The notes under the pieces are model-generated. The model was not told the DNA's origin. It saw nothing but the letters and a program-made list of their open reading frames with translations, and searched no databases. The translations under genes were made by a program, and so were the position numbers. A DNA stretch of 64,000 bases. Origin: Rhizobium phaseoli. GTDB taxonomy: Bacteria > Pseudomonadota > Alphaproteobacteria > Rhizobiales > Rhizobiaceae. How positions within the stretch are numbered: position 1 is the first letter of the stretch; every line of letters starts with the position of its first letter. Of the stretch, positions 1 through 8,720 are shown piece after piece. The stretch lies in the NCBI RefSeq assembly GCF_003985125.1, contig NZ_ML133568.1, positions 248,001 through 312,000 on the forward strand. The letters are read 5' to 3'.

Positions 1-675
1 CAATTTGCCCTCTACGTTCCGCGTGAAGTGGTCCGTCGCATCATCAGCCCTGAAGGGCGCGCGGTCGTCAAAGCCAAGCGCCAGGATGTAACCGTGCTGT
101 TCACCGATATCAGGGACTTCACGACCATATCCGAGCTTAATTCTCCGGAAAACGTGGTCGATACGCTGTCAGCCTATTTCGAGCTCTTGAACATCATCGC
201 CGAGCGCCACGGCGGGACGGTCGTGCAGTATCTCGGCGATTCCATTTTCGTCATGTGGAACGCCCCCGTTGCGGATGACAGACACGCCGAAAACGGCTGC
301 CGCTGCGCGCTCGCGATGAAGGCGGCAATCGACGGCCTTAACGAGGAGAACAGAGGGAACGGCCGTCCTGTTCTCATCACGCGATTTGGCCTGCACACAG
401 GCCCGGCCGTCGTTGGCAGTTTCGGGGCGATTTCGCGCCAGCAATACACGGCCATGGGCGATACGATCAATGTCGCCTCACGCCTGGAAGGATTGAACAA
501 GGAATTCGGTACGTCGATCCTGGTCAGCGCCGCCATCCATAACGCCGTCGGCGATCGTTTCGCGTTTCGGTCGCTCGGTCTAGCACAGGTGAAGGGCCGG
601 GCGGAGAAGGTGGGTATATGGGAATTGGTCGGGGAGAGTGGCGGCCAAATGTCTGGGCGCGAATCCTCGCGATAA
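1..675 (+). CDS. Adenylate/guanylate cyclase, class III catalytic domain (5' truncated by window)
   Basis: The reading frame is open from base 1, so the gene starts upstream of the window; an internal GTG at 28 is not the true start. The visible 224 residues are a class III nucleotidyl cyclase catalytic domain, which makes cAMP or cGMP from NTP. The first metal-binding Asp lies in TDIRDFT (about fragment residue 36), the second in LGDSIF, and the transition-state Asn/Arg in GDTINVASRL. The usual base-selecting Lys before the second metal site is Gln (VVQYLGD), a substitution I recall in CHASE2-type rhizobial cyclases. The missing N-terminus probably holds a sensor such as CHASE2 with membrane helices, but this is not visible. 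It is certainly a cyclase; the substrate is unproven. Confidence 0.9.
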   Translation, partial: QFALYVPREVVRRIISPEGRAVVKAKRQDVTVLFTDIRDFTTISELNSPENVVDTLSAYFELLNIIAERHGGTVVQYLGDSIFVMWNAPVADDRHAENGCRCALAMKAAIDGLNEENRGNGRPVLITRFGLHTGPAVVGSFGAISRQQYTAMGDTINVASRLEGLNKEFGTSILVSAAIHNAVGDRFAFRSLGLAQVKGRAEKVGIWELVGESGGQMSGRESSR

Positions 676-731
676 GGGTATGCGGCCAGCCATCCATAAT
701 GCCGTTGGCGATCTCTTCAAGAGCCGCTCCG

Positions 732-1058
732 TCACTGCCACCATTTGGCTTTTTCCAGCGTGACTTTGCGCAGCACATTGTGGCTGTCGCGAACCCGGAT
801 CTCGATGGCCTTGCTTTTATTCCCTTTTTTCACCTCCGTACACACTGCTGCCACCGCCGGAAACAATGGGTCGTGAAGATCACTCATTCCAAGAGTGGCT
901 GCAGCTTTTTCTGCCGATTCTGCCGTCATGTTGAAGCCGCATGACGATTTCGTAAAACTGTGAAAATAGAATGCCGCTGCGGCTCTGCGATCGTCAGCCT
1001 GAGCATGACCCGTCGCAGCAAGAACAAGCGCGATAGCGCCCAAAATACGCAGCTTCAC
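732..1058 (-). CDS. Small secreted protein of unknown function
   Basis: A 108-residue protein starting at GTG (1058), preceded on the minus strand by an AGGGG ribosome-binding site about seven bases upstream. The first 22 residues form a clear Sec signal peptide (charged MKLR, hydrophobic core, then GHAQA before DDRR), so the product should reach the periplasm. The mature part is about 85 residues, with two cysteines (SSCGF, AVCTEV) that could form a disulfide and a basic C-terminus ending in KWWQ. I do not recognise a family. It is transcribed toward the cyclase gene and stands alone. The evidence is start, signal peptide and normal codon use, not homology. Confidence 0.6.
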   Translation of the reverse strand: MKLRILGAIALVLAATGHAQADDRRAAAAFYFHSFTKSSCGFNMTAESAEKAAATLGMSDLHDPLFPAVAAVCTEVKKGNKSKAIEIRVRDSHNVLRKVTLEKAKWWQ

Positions 1059-1262
1059 TATACTACCCCTAAATTACAATTTTTGAGCGCACTACAACTT
1101 CGCGCATTTCCGAAGTCAATTGTCTGCAGTTCGAAACCACAATTCTTTCAGCGTTCGATCGGAAGAAGGGCTATGACAGCCGGGGCATTCAATCGGGCGC
1201 GGCATGCGCCCTGCCGGTTGAGAGGTGACGATGCCCAATATTCTGCCGGCACTTCCACCCCC

Positions 1263-2159
1263 TTAAACAAGTTTCTTCGCCTCTGCCCGCGTATGCTCGT
1301 GATACTTATTCTCCCGCACCGTTCCGAACAGCTTCAAGCTCTCCAGATGCTCACGCTGGGCGCGATAGAATTCGTTGAGGAAGAGCAGTTCCTGGCCGGG
1401 CTTGACGGTGTCGGGATAGCGTATCCTTCGGGTAATGGTGCGCACGATCTGGACGATCTCTTGGCTCTGGGCGTTCTTTGTCGTGTCGCGAAGCACGTCT
1501 TCCAGCGTCTGCAGCTCATATTTGCCGTAAACATCGAGATGCTGGGGCAAGAATTCGAATTCCAGCTGCGCGGCGGCGGTGGGTGCGGACAGTGCGAGGT
1601 CGGACAAAAGCACCGAGCGCGGATTATCGATGACCAACGTGCCGGCGATGATGTCGCCAAGGCGTTGCCGGCGCCGGTTGGCGAGCGGCACGATCACCAC
1701 CACCAGAAGCCAGGCGCTCGTCAAAACGATTTCCCATCCCGACTGAGTGGCGACCGATGCCAGAAGGCTCATCGGGCCGAAGATCTCCACCTCTTTCATC
1801 AGGTTGCGCGCGGTCACCTGGTGCGGCGTCAGCCGCCGTCCGCCGGCGTTGATGACGCGGATGCCGGTTATCTTTTTTCCGAGCGTACGCCCGTTCCAGA
1901 TGAGCTCCGAGAGAATGTAATAGGGGGTCCGCACCAGGAAGCCCAGCAGGACGATCAGCATCGCCTCGACGTTCGAAGGCAGGATTCCTGTGAAGGCGAT
2001 CAGGAAGGCGCAGATGAAGATGAGGATATTGGTGAAGATGATGTCGAGGATTTGCGCGCCGAGGCGGCTGCCGATGGAGCCGATCGCGAAAGTGATCGGA
2101 ACCCCTTCAGGCGGGATGAACCATTCGACGCGCTTGCTGTTCTGAACTGACTGGTTCAT
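1263..2159 (-). CDS. RDD family membrane protein
   Basis: A 298-residue inner-membrane protein with an RDD domain over about residues 20-165. There are hydrophobic segments near residues 37-60, 64-80 and 130-160, with the conserved Arg early in the first helix (SRLGAQILD), the WNGRTLGKKI loop and the RRQRLGDIIAGT motif. RDD proteins are small-solute or ion transporters, or partners of other membrane proteins. The C-terminal ~120 residues are soluble and carry no domain I recognise. It is the last gene of the MoxR/DUF58 operon; its ATG overlaps the stop of the SpoIIM-like gene by four bases, so translation is probably coupled. The substrate is unknown. Confidence 0.88.
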   Translation of the reverse strand: MNQSVQNSKRVEWFIPPEGVPITFAIGSIGSRLGAQILDIIFTNILIFICAFLIAFTGILPSNVEAMLIVLLGFLVRTPYYILSELIWNGRTLGKKITGIRVINAGGRRLTPHQVTARNLMKEVEIFGPMSLLASVATQSGWEIVLTSAWLLVVVIVPLANRRRQRLGDIIAGTLVIDNPRSVLLSDLALSAPTAAAQLEFEFLPQHLDVYGKYELQTLEDVLRDTTKNAQSQEIVQIVRTITRRIRYPDTVKPGQELLFLNEFYRAQREHLESLKLFGTVRENKYHEHTRAEAKKLV

Positions 2160-3235
2160 CGCACAGGCTCACGCGAAACTTTGCTGTCGCGGCCGCTAAA
2201 CAGCAGCCAGCCCATCCAGAAGAGGCCCATGCCCCAGCCGACGGCAAGGCGCCAGATCGGATCCTGTATCAGCTGGCGCAGGAAGCCTTCGATGAAGGCC
2301 GCCACGATCAGCATCAGCGCCGCCAGGATCGCGAGCTTGACGGCATCATGCCCCTGGTGGCGCAACGCCTCCCTGCGCGTCCGTTCACCCGGCAGAAGAA
2401 CGGCAAGGCCAAGCCTTGCGCCGCCGGCACAGGCAATGGCGATGGCCGCAAGCTCGGTCACGCCGTGGATCGAAAGCCAGCCGAACACCTCGTAACCCAA
2501 TCCCTTGCGGGCAAACATCGCGAAGAAGGCGCCCAGGATCAGGCCGTTGTAAAAGGTCAGGACGAAGCTCGGCAGCGACACGAAAATGCCGAGCGTGAAA
2601 ATCAGCACGGCGATGGTGGTGTTGTGGGAAAAGAGAAAGGCGGAAAAAGCGGCCAGCCTGTCGCTGTCATGCCCTTCATTGCCATAGATCGTCGAGCGGA
2701 GATATTCGGCCGATGCGTCCGGGGTGCGCTGGTCGGCGAGGTCCGGCGGCACCAAGGTATAGAACCAGCTCGGGTCACTGTTGCAGAGCTTGTAGCCGGC
2801 AAGCGCCCCCAGCACGAGCGCCAGGAAACCGATGAACAGAGGCAGGGCCGATCGGCGCACCGCCTGCGGAATGCTTTGCACCAGCAGGCGGGTGACCAGG
2901 CCGCCGAGGCTTTCCTGCGGCGCGTAGACGACCAGATAGGCCCGGGCGCAGAGGCTCTCGAGATAGGCGATCAGCGCACGGTCGAGGGAAATGTCGCGCG
3001 CCACGCTCAGCGAGTTCATCGCCTGCCTGTAGCCGCCGGCGAGATTGCGGACCTCGTCATAACCAAGCGCTGCTGCGCCACCCTTTTCGGCCCGCGTCAC
3101 GAGGTCATCAAGCTGACGCCAGTGCGCTTCACGCTCCACCCGGAAGCGCGCCGAGCGAAGCATATCGGTCTGGATGGCGCCGACGTTCTCCGTCGCGCCC
3201 ATTTCTCTCCTGCCGCCGATACCGACATCCATCAT
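2156..3235 (-). CDS. SpoIIM-family (stage II sporulation protein M-like) membrane protein
   Basis: A 359-residue protein with a soluble N-terminus of about 130 residues, then several membrane helices matching the SpoIIM family. In Bacillus SpoIIM is part of the engulfment peptidoglycan machinery. Non-sporulating bacteria carry the family in MoxR/DUF58 loci, where its job is undefined. Helices are visible at PLFIGFLALVLGALAGY, IAVLIFTLGIFVSLPSFVL and near the C-terminus (LAILAALMLIVAAFIEGF, GWGMGLFWMGWLLF). The conserved stretch ending in HGVTELAAIAIACAGG is present. It overlaps its neighbours on both sides by four bases, which argues for tight co-expression. It probably sits with the RDD protein in the inner membrane. 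Confidence 0.88.
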   Translation of the reverse strand: MMDVGIGGRREMGATENVGAIQTDMLRSARFRVEREAHWRQLDDLVTRAEKGGAAALGYDEVRNLAGGYRQAMNSLSVARDISLDRALIAYLESLCARAYLVVYAPQESLGGLVTRLLVQSIPQAVRRSALPLFIGFLALVLGALAGYKLCNSDPSWFYTLVPPDLADQRTPDASAEYLRSTIYGNEGHDSDRLAAFSAFLFSHNTTIAVLIFTLGIFVSLPSFVLTFYNGLILGAFFAMFARKGLGYEVFGWLSIHGVTELAAIAIACAGGARLGLAVLLPGERTRREALRHQGHDAVKLAILAALMLIVAAFIEGFLRQLIQDPIWRLAVGWGMGLFWMGWLLFSGRDSKVSREPVR

Positions 3236-4551
3236 ATCATCTCACCGGATTTGATTTCGATGTAACGCCCAATGAGATCCGAGGTCAGTGCCTCCGGCGT
3301 GCTGTCGAGACAGAGCACGCCGAGACGCGCCAGCTTTTCCATCACGGTGCGCCTCTCCTGCAGGATCTGGCGCGCGGCCACGGAGCGGGCGACGGCGTCC
3401 AGCGTCACCTCCTCGGGTTCTGTCAACTTTGCCAGCATCGGATCGCGCAGGGCGACATAGACGATGAAATGATGCCGGGCGAGCACCTGGATGTTCTCGA
3501 TCATCAGCTCCGCCGTGATGCTGTCGACGAAATCAGAGAATATCACGATCAGCGATCGCCGTTTCAAACGCCCGGACAGATGCGTCAGTCCCAGCGTATG
3601 GTTGCTCTCCTGGGTTTCGTAACGCAGCTCGGCGCACATCGTCTGCAGCCGCGGAAAGGCCGCTCTTCCGGGCAAGGCCGGCACGAACAGGCGGGGGCGG
3701 CTGTCGAAGCTGTAGAAACCGACGAGATCGCCGGCAAGTCCTGCGGCCCAGCACATTGCCAGCGCGGCGTTGATGGCGCGATCGAGTTTGGTGAAACCCC
3801 CGAGCTGTTCGGCCATCAGCCGGCCGGAATCGACGCACAGGATGATCTGGTGGTTTCGTTCGGCCCGCATCTCGCGCACGACCAGATTGCGCATCCGGGC
3901 GGACCGCTTCCAATCGATGCTGCGCGGATCCATGCCGCTTGCAAATTCACGCAGCTGATGGAATTCCGATCCTTCGCCGCGCAGCCGCAGATCCTTCTGG
4001 CCGGCTTCCAGCGGCAGGATCTGGGTCTTGACCGCTCCCGACAGCACCGGCGATATGTCGGGCAGCACGGCGATCTCTTTCCCCACCGGCATGCGCGCGA
4101 TCAGGTCGAGCAGCTTCAGCCGCGACGGCCATTTCAGCCACAGGTCATCGACGGCGTATCGTCCCCGTCGCGTCAGACGAAGATCGAAGGCAGCCCTGCT
4201 CTGTTCTTCTCCCTCGCCCGATGTGCCACTCGCCGATCTGCTTTCGCCGACGACAAGCTCAGGCGCGCAATCGAGCCGGATCTCGATATTCCGGGGCACC
4301 GCGCCCTTCTGAGGCTGGATGGCGAGCGTAAACGCGGCGGTGTGGCCGACAAAGCCTTGCGGCGGCAGATCGAATTCCACCGTCATCCGGCCCGACAGGA
4401 CCGACATTACCAGATCGCCTGCCGTCATTGCCGCAAGCGCGACCCACAGGCCGATGAGGAGGTAGCCCATATCGTGCCACCACACGCTGACGAAAACCGT
4501 CACCGCCGCCAACATCAGCACAAGCGTGATCAGATACCGGGATGGCCGCAT
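3232..4551 (-). CDS. DUF58 domain protein (vWA-like partner of MoxR)
   Basis: A 439-residue protein with two N-terminal membrane helices (about residues 8-25 and 28-48), a beta-rich middle and a DUF58 block. The signature is at about residues 195-240: the FHQLREFASGMDPRSIDWK region followed by LVVREMRAERN. After it comes a von Willebrand factor A-like fold with a metal-site-like CVDSGRLM (DxSxx). Such proteins are cofactors or targets of MoxR AAA+ ATPases in assembling envelope or metal-dependent complexes. The ATG starts two bases from the MoxR stop codon. Family assignment is firm; the client of this chaperone pair is unknown. Confidence 0.9.
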   Translation of the reverse strand: MRPSRYLITLVLMLAAVTVFVSVWWHDMGYLLIGLWVALAAMTAGDLVMSVLSGRMTVEFDLPPQGFVGHTAAFTLAIQPQKGAVPRNIEIRLDCAPELVVGESRSASGTSGEGEEQSRAAFDLRLTRRGRYAVDDLWLKWPSRLKLLDLIARMPVGKEIAVLPDISPVLSGAVKTQILPLEAGQKDLRLRGEGSEFHQLREFASGMDPRSIDWKRSARMRNLVVREMRAERNHQIILCVDSGRLMAEQLGGFTKLDRAINAALAMCWAAGLAGDLVGFYSFDSRPRLFVPALPGRAAFPRLQTMCAELRYETQESNHTLGLTHLSGRLKRRSLIVIFSDFVDSITAELMIENIQVLARHHFIVYVALRDPMLAKLTEPEEVTLDAVARSVAARQILQERRTVMEKLARLGVLCLDSTPEALTSDLIGRYIEIKSGEMI

Positions 4552-5508
4552 TTAACGGGGCGCGTCCACGCGGTTCACGATGTTACGGAGCACCTCGTCC
4601 GGTGTGCGGCCGTCGATTTCGGCCGAAGGCGAGAGAATGATGCGATGGCGAAGCGCCGGCACCAGCAATGCCTGGACGTCGTCAGGCAAGCCGTAGTCCC
4701 GGCCCTCGAAGGCCGCACGCACGCGCACGGCAGAGGCAAGAGCGTCGGCGGCGCGGGTCGATGCGCCGTAGAGAATATCGGCATCGGAGCGGGTGGCGCG
4801 CACCAGGTCGACGACATAGGTCAGGATCGTGCCGTCCAGATGGATCGCATCGATCAGCGCGCGTCCCTTGGCGAGCGCGGCGCTGGTGACGAGCGGGCGG
4901 ATGCCGGCGTTGCGCATATCCGATTGCAGCGCCTGCTTGGCGTGTTTGGAGAGGATGGCAATTTCCGTATCGCGGTCGGGAAAATCGACGACGAGCTTGA
5001 ACAGGAAGCGGTCGAGCTGGGCTTCGGGCAGAGGATAGGTGCCCTGCTGTTCGATCGGGTTCTGCGTCGCAAGCACGAAGAAATCCGGTCCCAGGGAGTA
5101 ATCGGTTCCGTCAAGCGTCACCATCCGCTCGTTCATCGCCTGCAGCAGCGCCGATTGTGTCTTCGGCGGGGCGCGGTTGATCTCATCGGCCAGAAGGATA
5201 TCGGTAAAGACCGGCCCCTTGGTCAGATGGAACTGATTGGTCTGGAAGTTGAAGAGATTGACGCCGAGCACATCGCCCGGCATCAGGTCGGGCGTGAACT
5301 GGATGCGGCGATAATCCAGCGCCATGGCGGCGGAAACCGAGCGGGCCAGCAGGGTCTTGGCCGTACCCGGCGGACCTTCGACGAGGCAGTGCCCGCCGGC
5401 AAAGATCGAGATCAGGACGAGATCGATGAGCGCATCCTGCCCCTGCACCACTTTGCCGATTTCGCCACGAACGGTGGCGATAAGATTGCGAAATTCACTT
5501 AGATCCAA
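4552..5508 (-). CDS. MoxR-family AAA+ ATPase
   Basis: A 318-residue MoxR-type AAA+ ATPase. Walker A is GPPGTAKT (residues 45-52), Walker B is ILLADEINRAPP, and sensor 1 is in LATQNPIEQQGTYPLPEAQ, all typical of the MoxR subfamily. MoxR proteins act as chaperones that activate or mature partner proteins, usually the adjacent DUF58/vWA protein. I place the start at TTG 5508 because GGGGAG lies eight bases upstream on the minus strand. TTG 5514 is too close to that site, and a longer reading to 5565 has no better signal. The gene overlaps the DUF4350 gene by 14 bases and is followed directly by DUF58. Confidence 0.92.
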   Translation of the reverse strand: MDLSEFRNLIATVRGEIGKVVQGQDALIDLVLISIFAGGHCLVEGPPGTAKTLLARSVSAAMALDYRRIQFTPDLMPGDVLGVNLFNFQTNQFHLTKGPVFTDILLADEINRAPPKTQSALLQAMNERMVTLDGTDYSLGPDFFVLATQNPIEQQGTYPLPEAQLDRFLFKLVVDFPDRDTEIAILSKHAKQALQSDMRNAGIRPLVTSAALAKGRALIDAIHLDGTILTYVVDLVRATRSDADILYGASTRAADALASAVRVRAAFEGRDYGLPDDVQALLVPALRHRIILSPSAEIDGRTPDEVLRNIVNRVDAPR

Positions 5509-6766
5509 GGTCAAAGCTCCCCAGCGATTTTCTGAATGTATCGAGATTGCGGTGCAGGTCCGCACGCGTCATCACATGTCCGCGTTCGATCAGTGCCTCG
5601 GCTGCGGCGTGCAAGGCCTGCGCGGCTGCCTTGTCCTGTCGTGCCAGGCGTTGAAACAGCCGCGCTATGCCGGCCTGATTGCCGGCTCCGGAACCAAAGA
5701 GCAGCTGCGCCTTGTCGGCAAGCAGATGCAGCACGAACTGGCCGGCCATCCGCCCGTCATTGCCCGACAGGCGCAAGAGCCGCGCCGTGGCGTCGATCGC
5801 GGCGGTCTTCGACAGCTCGACGTTTGCAGATGCCTCGCGCAACGCCGGCCCGAAGCGATAGGCACCCCGCCAGAAGCAGATCGCTGCGACGACGACCAGC
5901 GTTCCCCAGATGAGTGACAGCGGATAAGCGAAAAACCGCTTGAGATCGGAGGCTGAGCGCTCATAGGTCTTGCCTTCGTCAACCGGTTTCTCGCTGTCCA
6001 GAGGCTGGTCGGCCGTATCCAGATAGACCGGCCGCTGCGCTGTCCCGCGCAACAGCGTGACGAGCGACGCGGCAAAGGCGGCATTATCGGCCAGAGCCAG
6101 CCCGTGATTGTTCAACAGGTCGGGATCCGACAGGAGATAGGCGTGATGATAGTTCTCGCAATGGACGAGCAGCGCACCGGTCAGCGTGCCCGCAAGCTCC
6201 TTGCAGGAAGACGGCAGGCGCGCCAAATCGAAGGTTTGCGCGTTATACAAGGCGATGCTGACTGGCTGATCCGGCGTCAGGCGCGGATGTGCCTCTTCAA
6301 ATCCCCTCTCGCTGCGATCGACACTCAAATCTGAATAACCGATCCTGTCGAGTTCGCTGCGGATGTCGGTGAGGTCAATCAGTCCCGCTGCGCTGGCAAC
6401 ACCATCGGTCGACACGCTGCCGCGCCATTTCGGCAAAATGATCAGCGTCGGCAGCGCGTAGCGACTTGATTCCTGCACTGAGCTTTCCGGATCCGCCTCA
6501 TCCGCTTCTTCGCCCGCCGGCGATGCGACAGCCTCGCCTTGGCGGAGCGACAGGGGAACGATGCGCAGCGAGATTTCCGAACTCGTTCGGGCGATATGCG
6601 GGTCGGATCGGACGACAGGGATTCCCTTGGACTGCAGCCACAATTCCAATCCCTTGTTGCCGAGCGGCGAGCGGTCGTAATCGCTGCCCCGCGGCAGCCA
6701 GAAGAGCGCCAGTGCTGCGAGCCCAAGCACAAGAACCAGGATTAAAACGGGGGCTGACCTACGCAT
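5495..6766 (-). CDS. DUF4350 domain protein
   Basis: A 423-residue protein with an N-terminal membrane anchor (about residues 6-24), an extracytoplasmic domain of about 250 residues and a second helix (SLIWGTLVVVAAICFW), followed by a cytoplasmic tail of about 100 residues. The early motif SPLGNKGLELWLQSKG and the middle region match the DUF4350 family, regularly found between MoxR and DUF4129 genes. It has no catalytic motif I can name; the fold resembles a class I glutamine-amidotransferase-like domain used for binding (family knowledge, not checked). It overlaps both neighbours (DUF4129 by eight bases, MoxR by 14), so it belongs to the same transcript. Confidence 0.82.
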   Translation of the reverse strand: MRRSAPVLILVLVLGLAALALFWLPRGSDYDRSPLGNKGLELWLQSKGIPVVRSDPHIARTSSEISLRIVPLSLRQGEAVASPAGEEADEADPESSVQESSRYALPTLIILPKWRGSVSTDGVASAAGLIDLTDIRSELDRIGYSDLSVDRSERGFEEAHPRLTPDQPVSIALYNAQTFDLARLPSSCKELAGTLTGALLVHCENYHHAYLLSDPDLLNNHGLALADNAAFAASLVTLLRGTAQRPVYLDTADQPLDSEKPVDEGKTYERSASDLKRFFAYPLSLIWGTLVVVAAICFWRGAYRFGPALREASANVELSKTAAIDATARLLRLSGNDGRMAGQFVLHLLADKAQLLFGSGAGNQAGIARLFQRLARQDKAAAQALHAAAEALIERGHVMTRADLHRNLDTFRKSLGSFDLGSK

Positions 6767-7514
6767 GGGTCAATCTGCCGATCGACAGAAGATCGCGCGC
6801 CGTCGAGAGAAGGATGCTGAAATGGTTTTCCGCAACGCTGCGGCCGCCGTAGTGAACGAGTTCCACCGCAGTCAGGAAATTTGCAAGCCGCTCGCGGTCG
6901 GGCATATTTTTCGGCAGGCGGGCGAAAACGGCGCGTTCCGTATCGGCGCGGAAAAGACGTGTTCCGGTGATATCCGCGGCGTGCAGCAGGCAATGTCTGA
7001 GCAGCAGGACAAGCGCCTGCCGCCGATCCGCCATGGCCGCAATACGCTGCAGGAAATCGCTCGGCTTTTCCTCAGCTTCGGCGGCTGATGTGCGCCAGCT
7101 TTCCGGCGCTTCGCCTTGTCGCTTCATCTCGCGGGGAGCCGATGAGAGCAAGACACCGCCATTGCCGAAGCGTATCAACAATCCGATGACCACGATGAGA
7201 CCGACAAGCACCACGGCAACCGCCAGGGGGCCGCTGACGACCGGTTCCCGCGGCGTCATCAACGGCTTGCGTTGCGGTGACGATGTCGTCGTATTCGATG
7301 CCGGTGCAGCTTTTGCAGAGGCGTCGCCGTAGACAAGCGTACAACGCAAGCCGTTCTGCTGGCACTGCGAGGCATATTCGGCTCCGGCAGCGCTCCTTTG
7401 AAGATCACCGCCCTCGGCCTGCTGACTGCTGCTGTCCTGCGCTTGCGCAGGCGGAAAGGGAGCCGAGGCGACCAGGAACAAAGCCACCAGCAGGCCGGCG
7501 TTGCGGATGGTCAT
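6759..7514 (-). CDS. DUF4129 domain protein
   Basis: A 251-residue protein with a Sec signal peptide (MTIRNAGLLVALFLVASA, cleavage near AQAQD), a Ser/Gln-rich linker, one membrane helix (LAVAVVLVGLIVVIGLLI) and a C-terminal cytoplasmic DUF4129 domain of about 110 residues. The family hallmark is AVELVHYGGRSVAENHF near the end. DUF4129 proteins accompany MoxR, DUF58 and DUF4350 genes and are sometimes fused to transglutaminase domains; no transglutaminase is present here. It begins three bases after the stop of the upstream DUF805 gene. The start (ATG 7514) is supported by the signal peptide. Confidence 0.82.
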   Translation of the reverse strand: MTIRNAGLLVALFLVASAPFPPAQAQDSSSQQAEGGDLQRSAAGAEYASQCQQNGLRCTLVYGDASAKAAPASNTTTSSPQRKPLMTPREPVVSGPLAVAVVLVGLIVVIGLLIRFGNGGVLLSSAPREMKRQGEAPESWRTSAAEAEEKPSDFLQRIAAMADRRQALVLLLRHCLLHAADITGTRLFRADTERAVFARLPKNMPDRERLANFLTAVELVHYGGRSVAENHFSILLSTARDLLSIGRLTHA

Positions 7515-7517
7515 GCT

Positions 7518-7949
7518 CTACGCGAAGACTTCTGCGCGCGCTTCGGGACGCAGCGGATCCGGCCCGAACTTATTGGGGCCTTCGGTGCCTCTGAGAACGT
7601 TGATGACGAAAATCGCAATAATCGAAAGGATAGCGACGAAGGGGATGAAGCAGGAGACGAGCAGCCCGAGATACCACCAACCGGAAATGTTGCGGTCATG
7701 GAAGCGGCGAACCTGAAGGGATATCTGCGGCACGATCACTGCGATTGAAAGCAATCCGCCAATTATCGGGAAAATACCCACCTCTTGTGGTCGGAGACCG
7801 CCAGTAATCAAAAAATTCGCAGTCAGAAGTGCCATTCCCACCAGCCAGTAGAACAACTGGAACCACCAATATTCCGAGCGGGGAGCCCGGCCGGAAAAGG
7901 TTGCGTATTTCTGCGTCAGAACTGTCCTGACAGATTCAGTAAACCCCAT
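7518..7949 (-). CDS. DUF805 family membrane protein, copy 1
   Basis: A 143-residue integral membrane protein of the DUF805 family. The N-terminal signature KYATFSGRAPRSEYWWF is at about residues 13-29. Four hydrophobic segments follow, then the loop QVRRFHDRNISGWWYLG, which is the family's most conserved part. A short tail ends in GPNKFGPDPLRPEARAEVFA. The function of the family is not established. The second DUF805 gene, 206 bases upstream, shares the N-terminus, the loop and the tail, so these are tandem duplicates. This copy is three bases from the DUF4129 gene and probably heads the MoxR operon transcript. Confidence 0.92.
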   Translation of the reverse strand: MGFTESVRTVLTQKYATFSGRAPRSEYWWFQLFYWLVGMALLTANFLITGGLRPQEVGIFPIIGGLLSIAVIVPQISLQVRRFHDRNISGWWYLGLLVSCFIPFVAILSIIAIFVINVLRGTEGPNKFGPDPLRPEARAEVFA

Positions 7950-8030
7950 TTCAATGCCCCCAATTATGCTTGCTGCAAGCGCAGTGGCGACTCACTATTC
8001 GCCTTGCTGCAATGGTTATTTCGACTAAAG

Positions 8031-8073
8031 AACAGCTACAATTCAAACGCAGAAATTGCAATAAGTCGGCTGC
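8031..8073. repeat. Duplicated upstream segment of DUF805 copy 1
   Basis: A 43-base segment about 80-125 bases upstream of the DUF805 copy 1 start. It matches 37 of 43 positions of 8678-8720, which lies at the same relative place before DUF805 copy 2. Both contain the 8-base palindrome ATTGCAAT (here 8055-8062). The duplication therefore took the promoter region along with the gene. Preserved spacing suggests a regulatory element read on the minus strand. Confidence 0.75.
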
Positions 8074-8155
8074 TTCAAACGGGCGCCAGCTGATGCGGAA
8101 ACTAACCGCAGGAACGGAGCCGCCAGCAGGCCCAAAGTTGTGGAGGCCCATGCGC

Positions 8156-8602
8156 TTAGGCAAAGACCTCTGCGCGCGCTTCAGGACGCAGCGGATCGGG
8201 CCCGAACTTGTTCGAACCTTCGGTGCCCGGAAGCACGTTGATCACCAGGATCGCAATAACTGCAATGAGACCGATGTAGGGAACGAAGTTGCCGATCAAT
8301 AACGCGAGATACCACCAGCCGGAAATGTTGCGATCATGGAAGCGGCGAACTTGAACTGCTATCGCTGGCAAAAACATCGCGAGCCAAATCAATCCGCAGA
8401 GGAAGAAGAGGAGGGCGAGTGGTGGGGGAACTCCGTCCCGGAAGTCGGAAAAGCTGGCGACTACATTGCACAAGATGCCCATCGCAAGCAGCACTAGAAC
8501 ATAAAATAAAACATACCACCAGTATTCCGAGCGGGAGGCCCTGCCGGAGAAAGTTGCATATTTCTGCACTAGAACCGTGCCGGCAGCTTCAGTTAACCCC
8601 AC
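8156..8602 (-). CDS. DUF805 family membrane protein, copy 2
   Basis: A 148-residue membrane protein starting at GTG 8602, a paralogue of the next gene downstream. Shared features are KYATFSGRASRSEYWWY at residues 13-29, the loop QVRRFHDRNISGWWYLA, and a nearly identical tail (SNKFGPDPLRPEARAEVFA). The two copies differ mostly in the hydrophobic segments (here VLVLLAMGILCNVVASF and ALLFFLCGLIWLAMFL), so they may have diverged in membrane packing or partner choice. The function of DUF805 is unknown. It has its own copy of the conserved upstream segment (8678-8720) and could be transcribed separately from copy 1. Confidence 0.92.
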   Translation of the reverse strand: MGLTEAAGTVLVQKYATFSGRASRSEYWWYVLFYVLVLLAMGILCNVVASFSDFRDGVPPPLALLFFLCGLIWLAMFLPAIAVQVRRFHDRNISGWWYLALLIGNFVPYIGLIAVIAILVINVLPGTEGSNKFGPDPLRPEARAEVFA

Positions 8603-8677
8603 TTTGATGACCCATTTCTGCTAGCTGCGAGTTTGGTGATCCCTCACCTACCGGCTCGGACCTACAGCCCGACGAAA

Positions 8678-8720
8678 AACAGCTATAATTTAAACGTATA
8701 AATTGCAATAAGGCAGCTGC
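8678..8720. repeat. Duplicated upstream segment of DUF805 copy 2
   Basis: Partner of 8031-8073 (37 of 43 positions identical), about 75-118 bases upstream of the GTG start of DUF805 copy 2. It contains ATTGCAAT at 8702-8709 and an AT-rich run on the minus strand that could serve as a promoter. Conservation of this non-coding block while the coding membrane segments diverged suggests it is functional. Confidence 0.75.

Noticed and set aside
3469..5502. Long plus-strand open frame (677 codons) opposite DUF58 and MoxR
   Set aside because: It is the antisense shadow of two well-supported genes, rich in His/Arg/Gln/Asp as GC-rich shadows are, with no domain or ribosome site.
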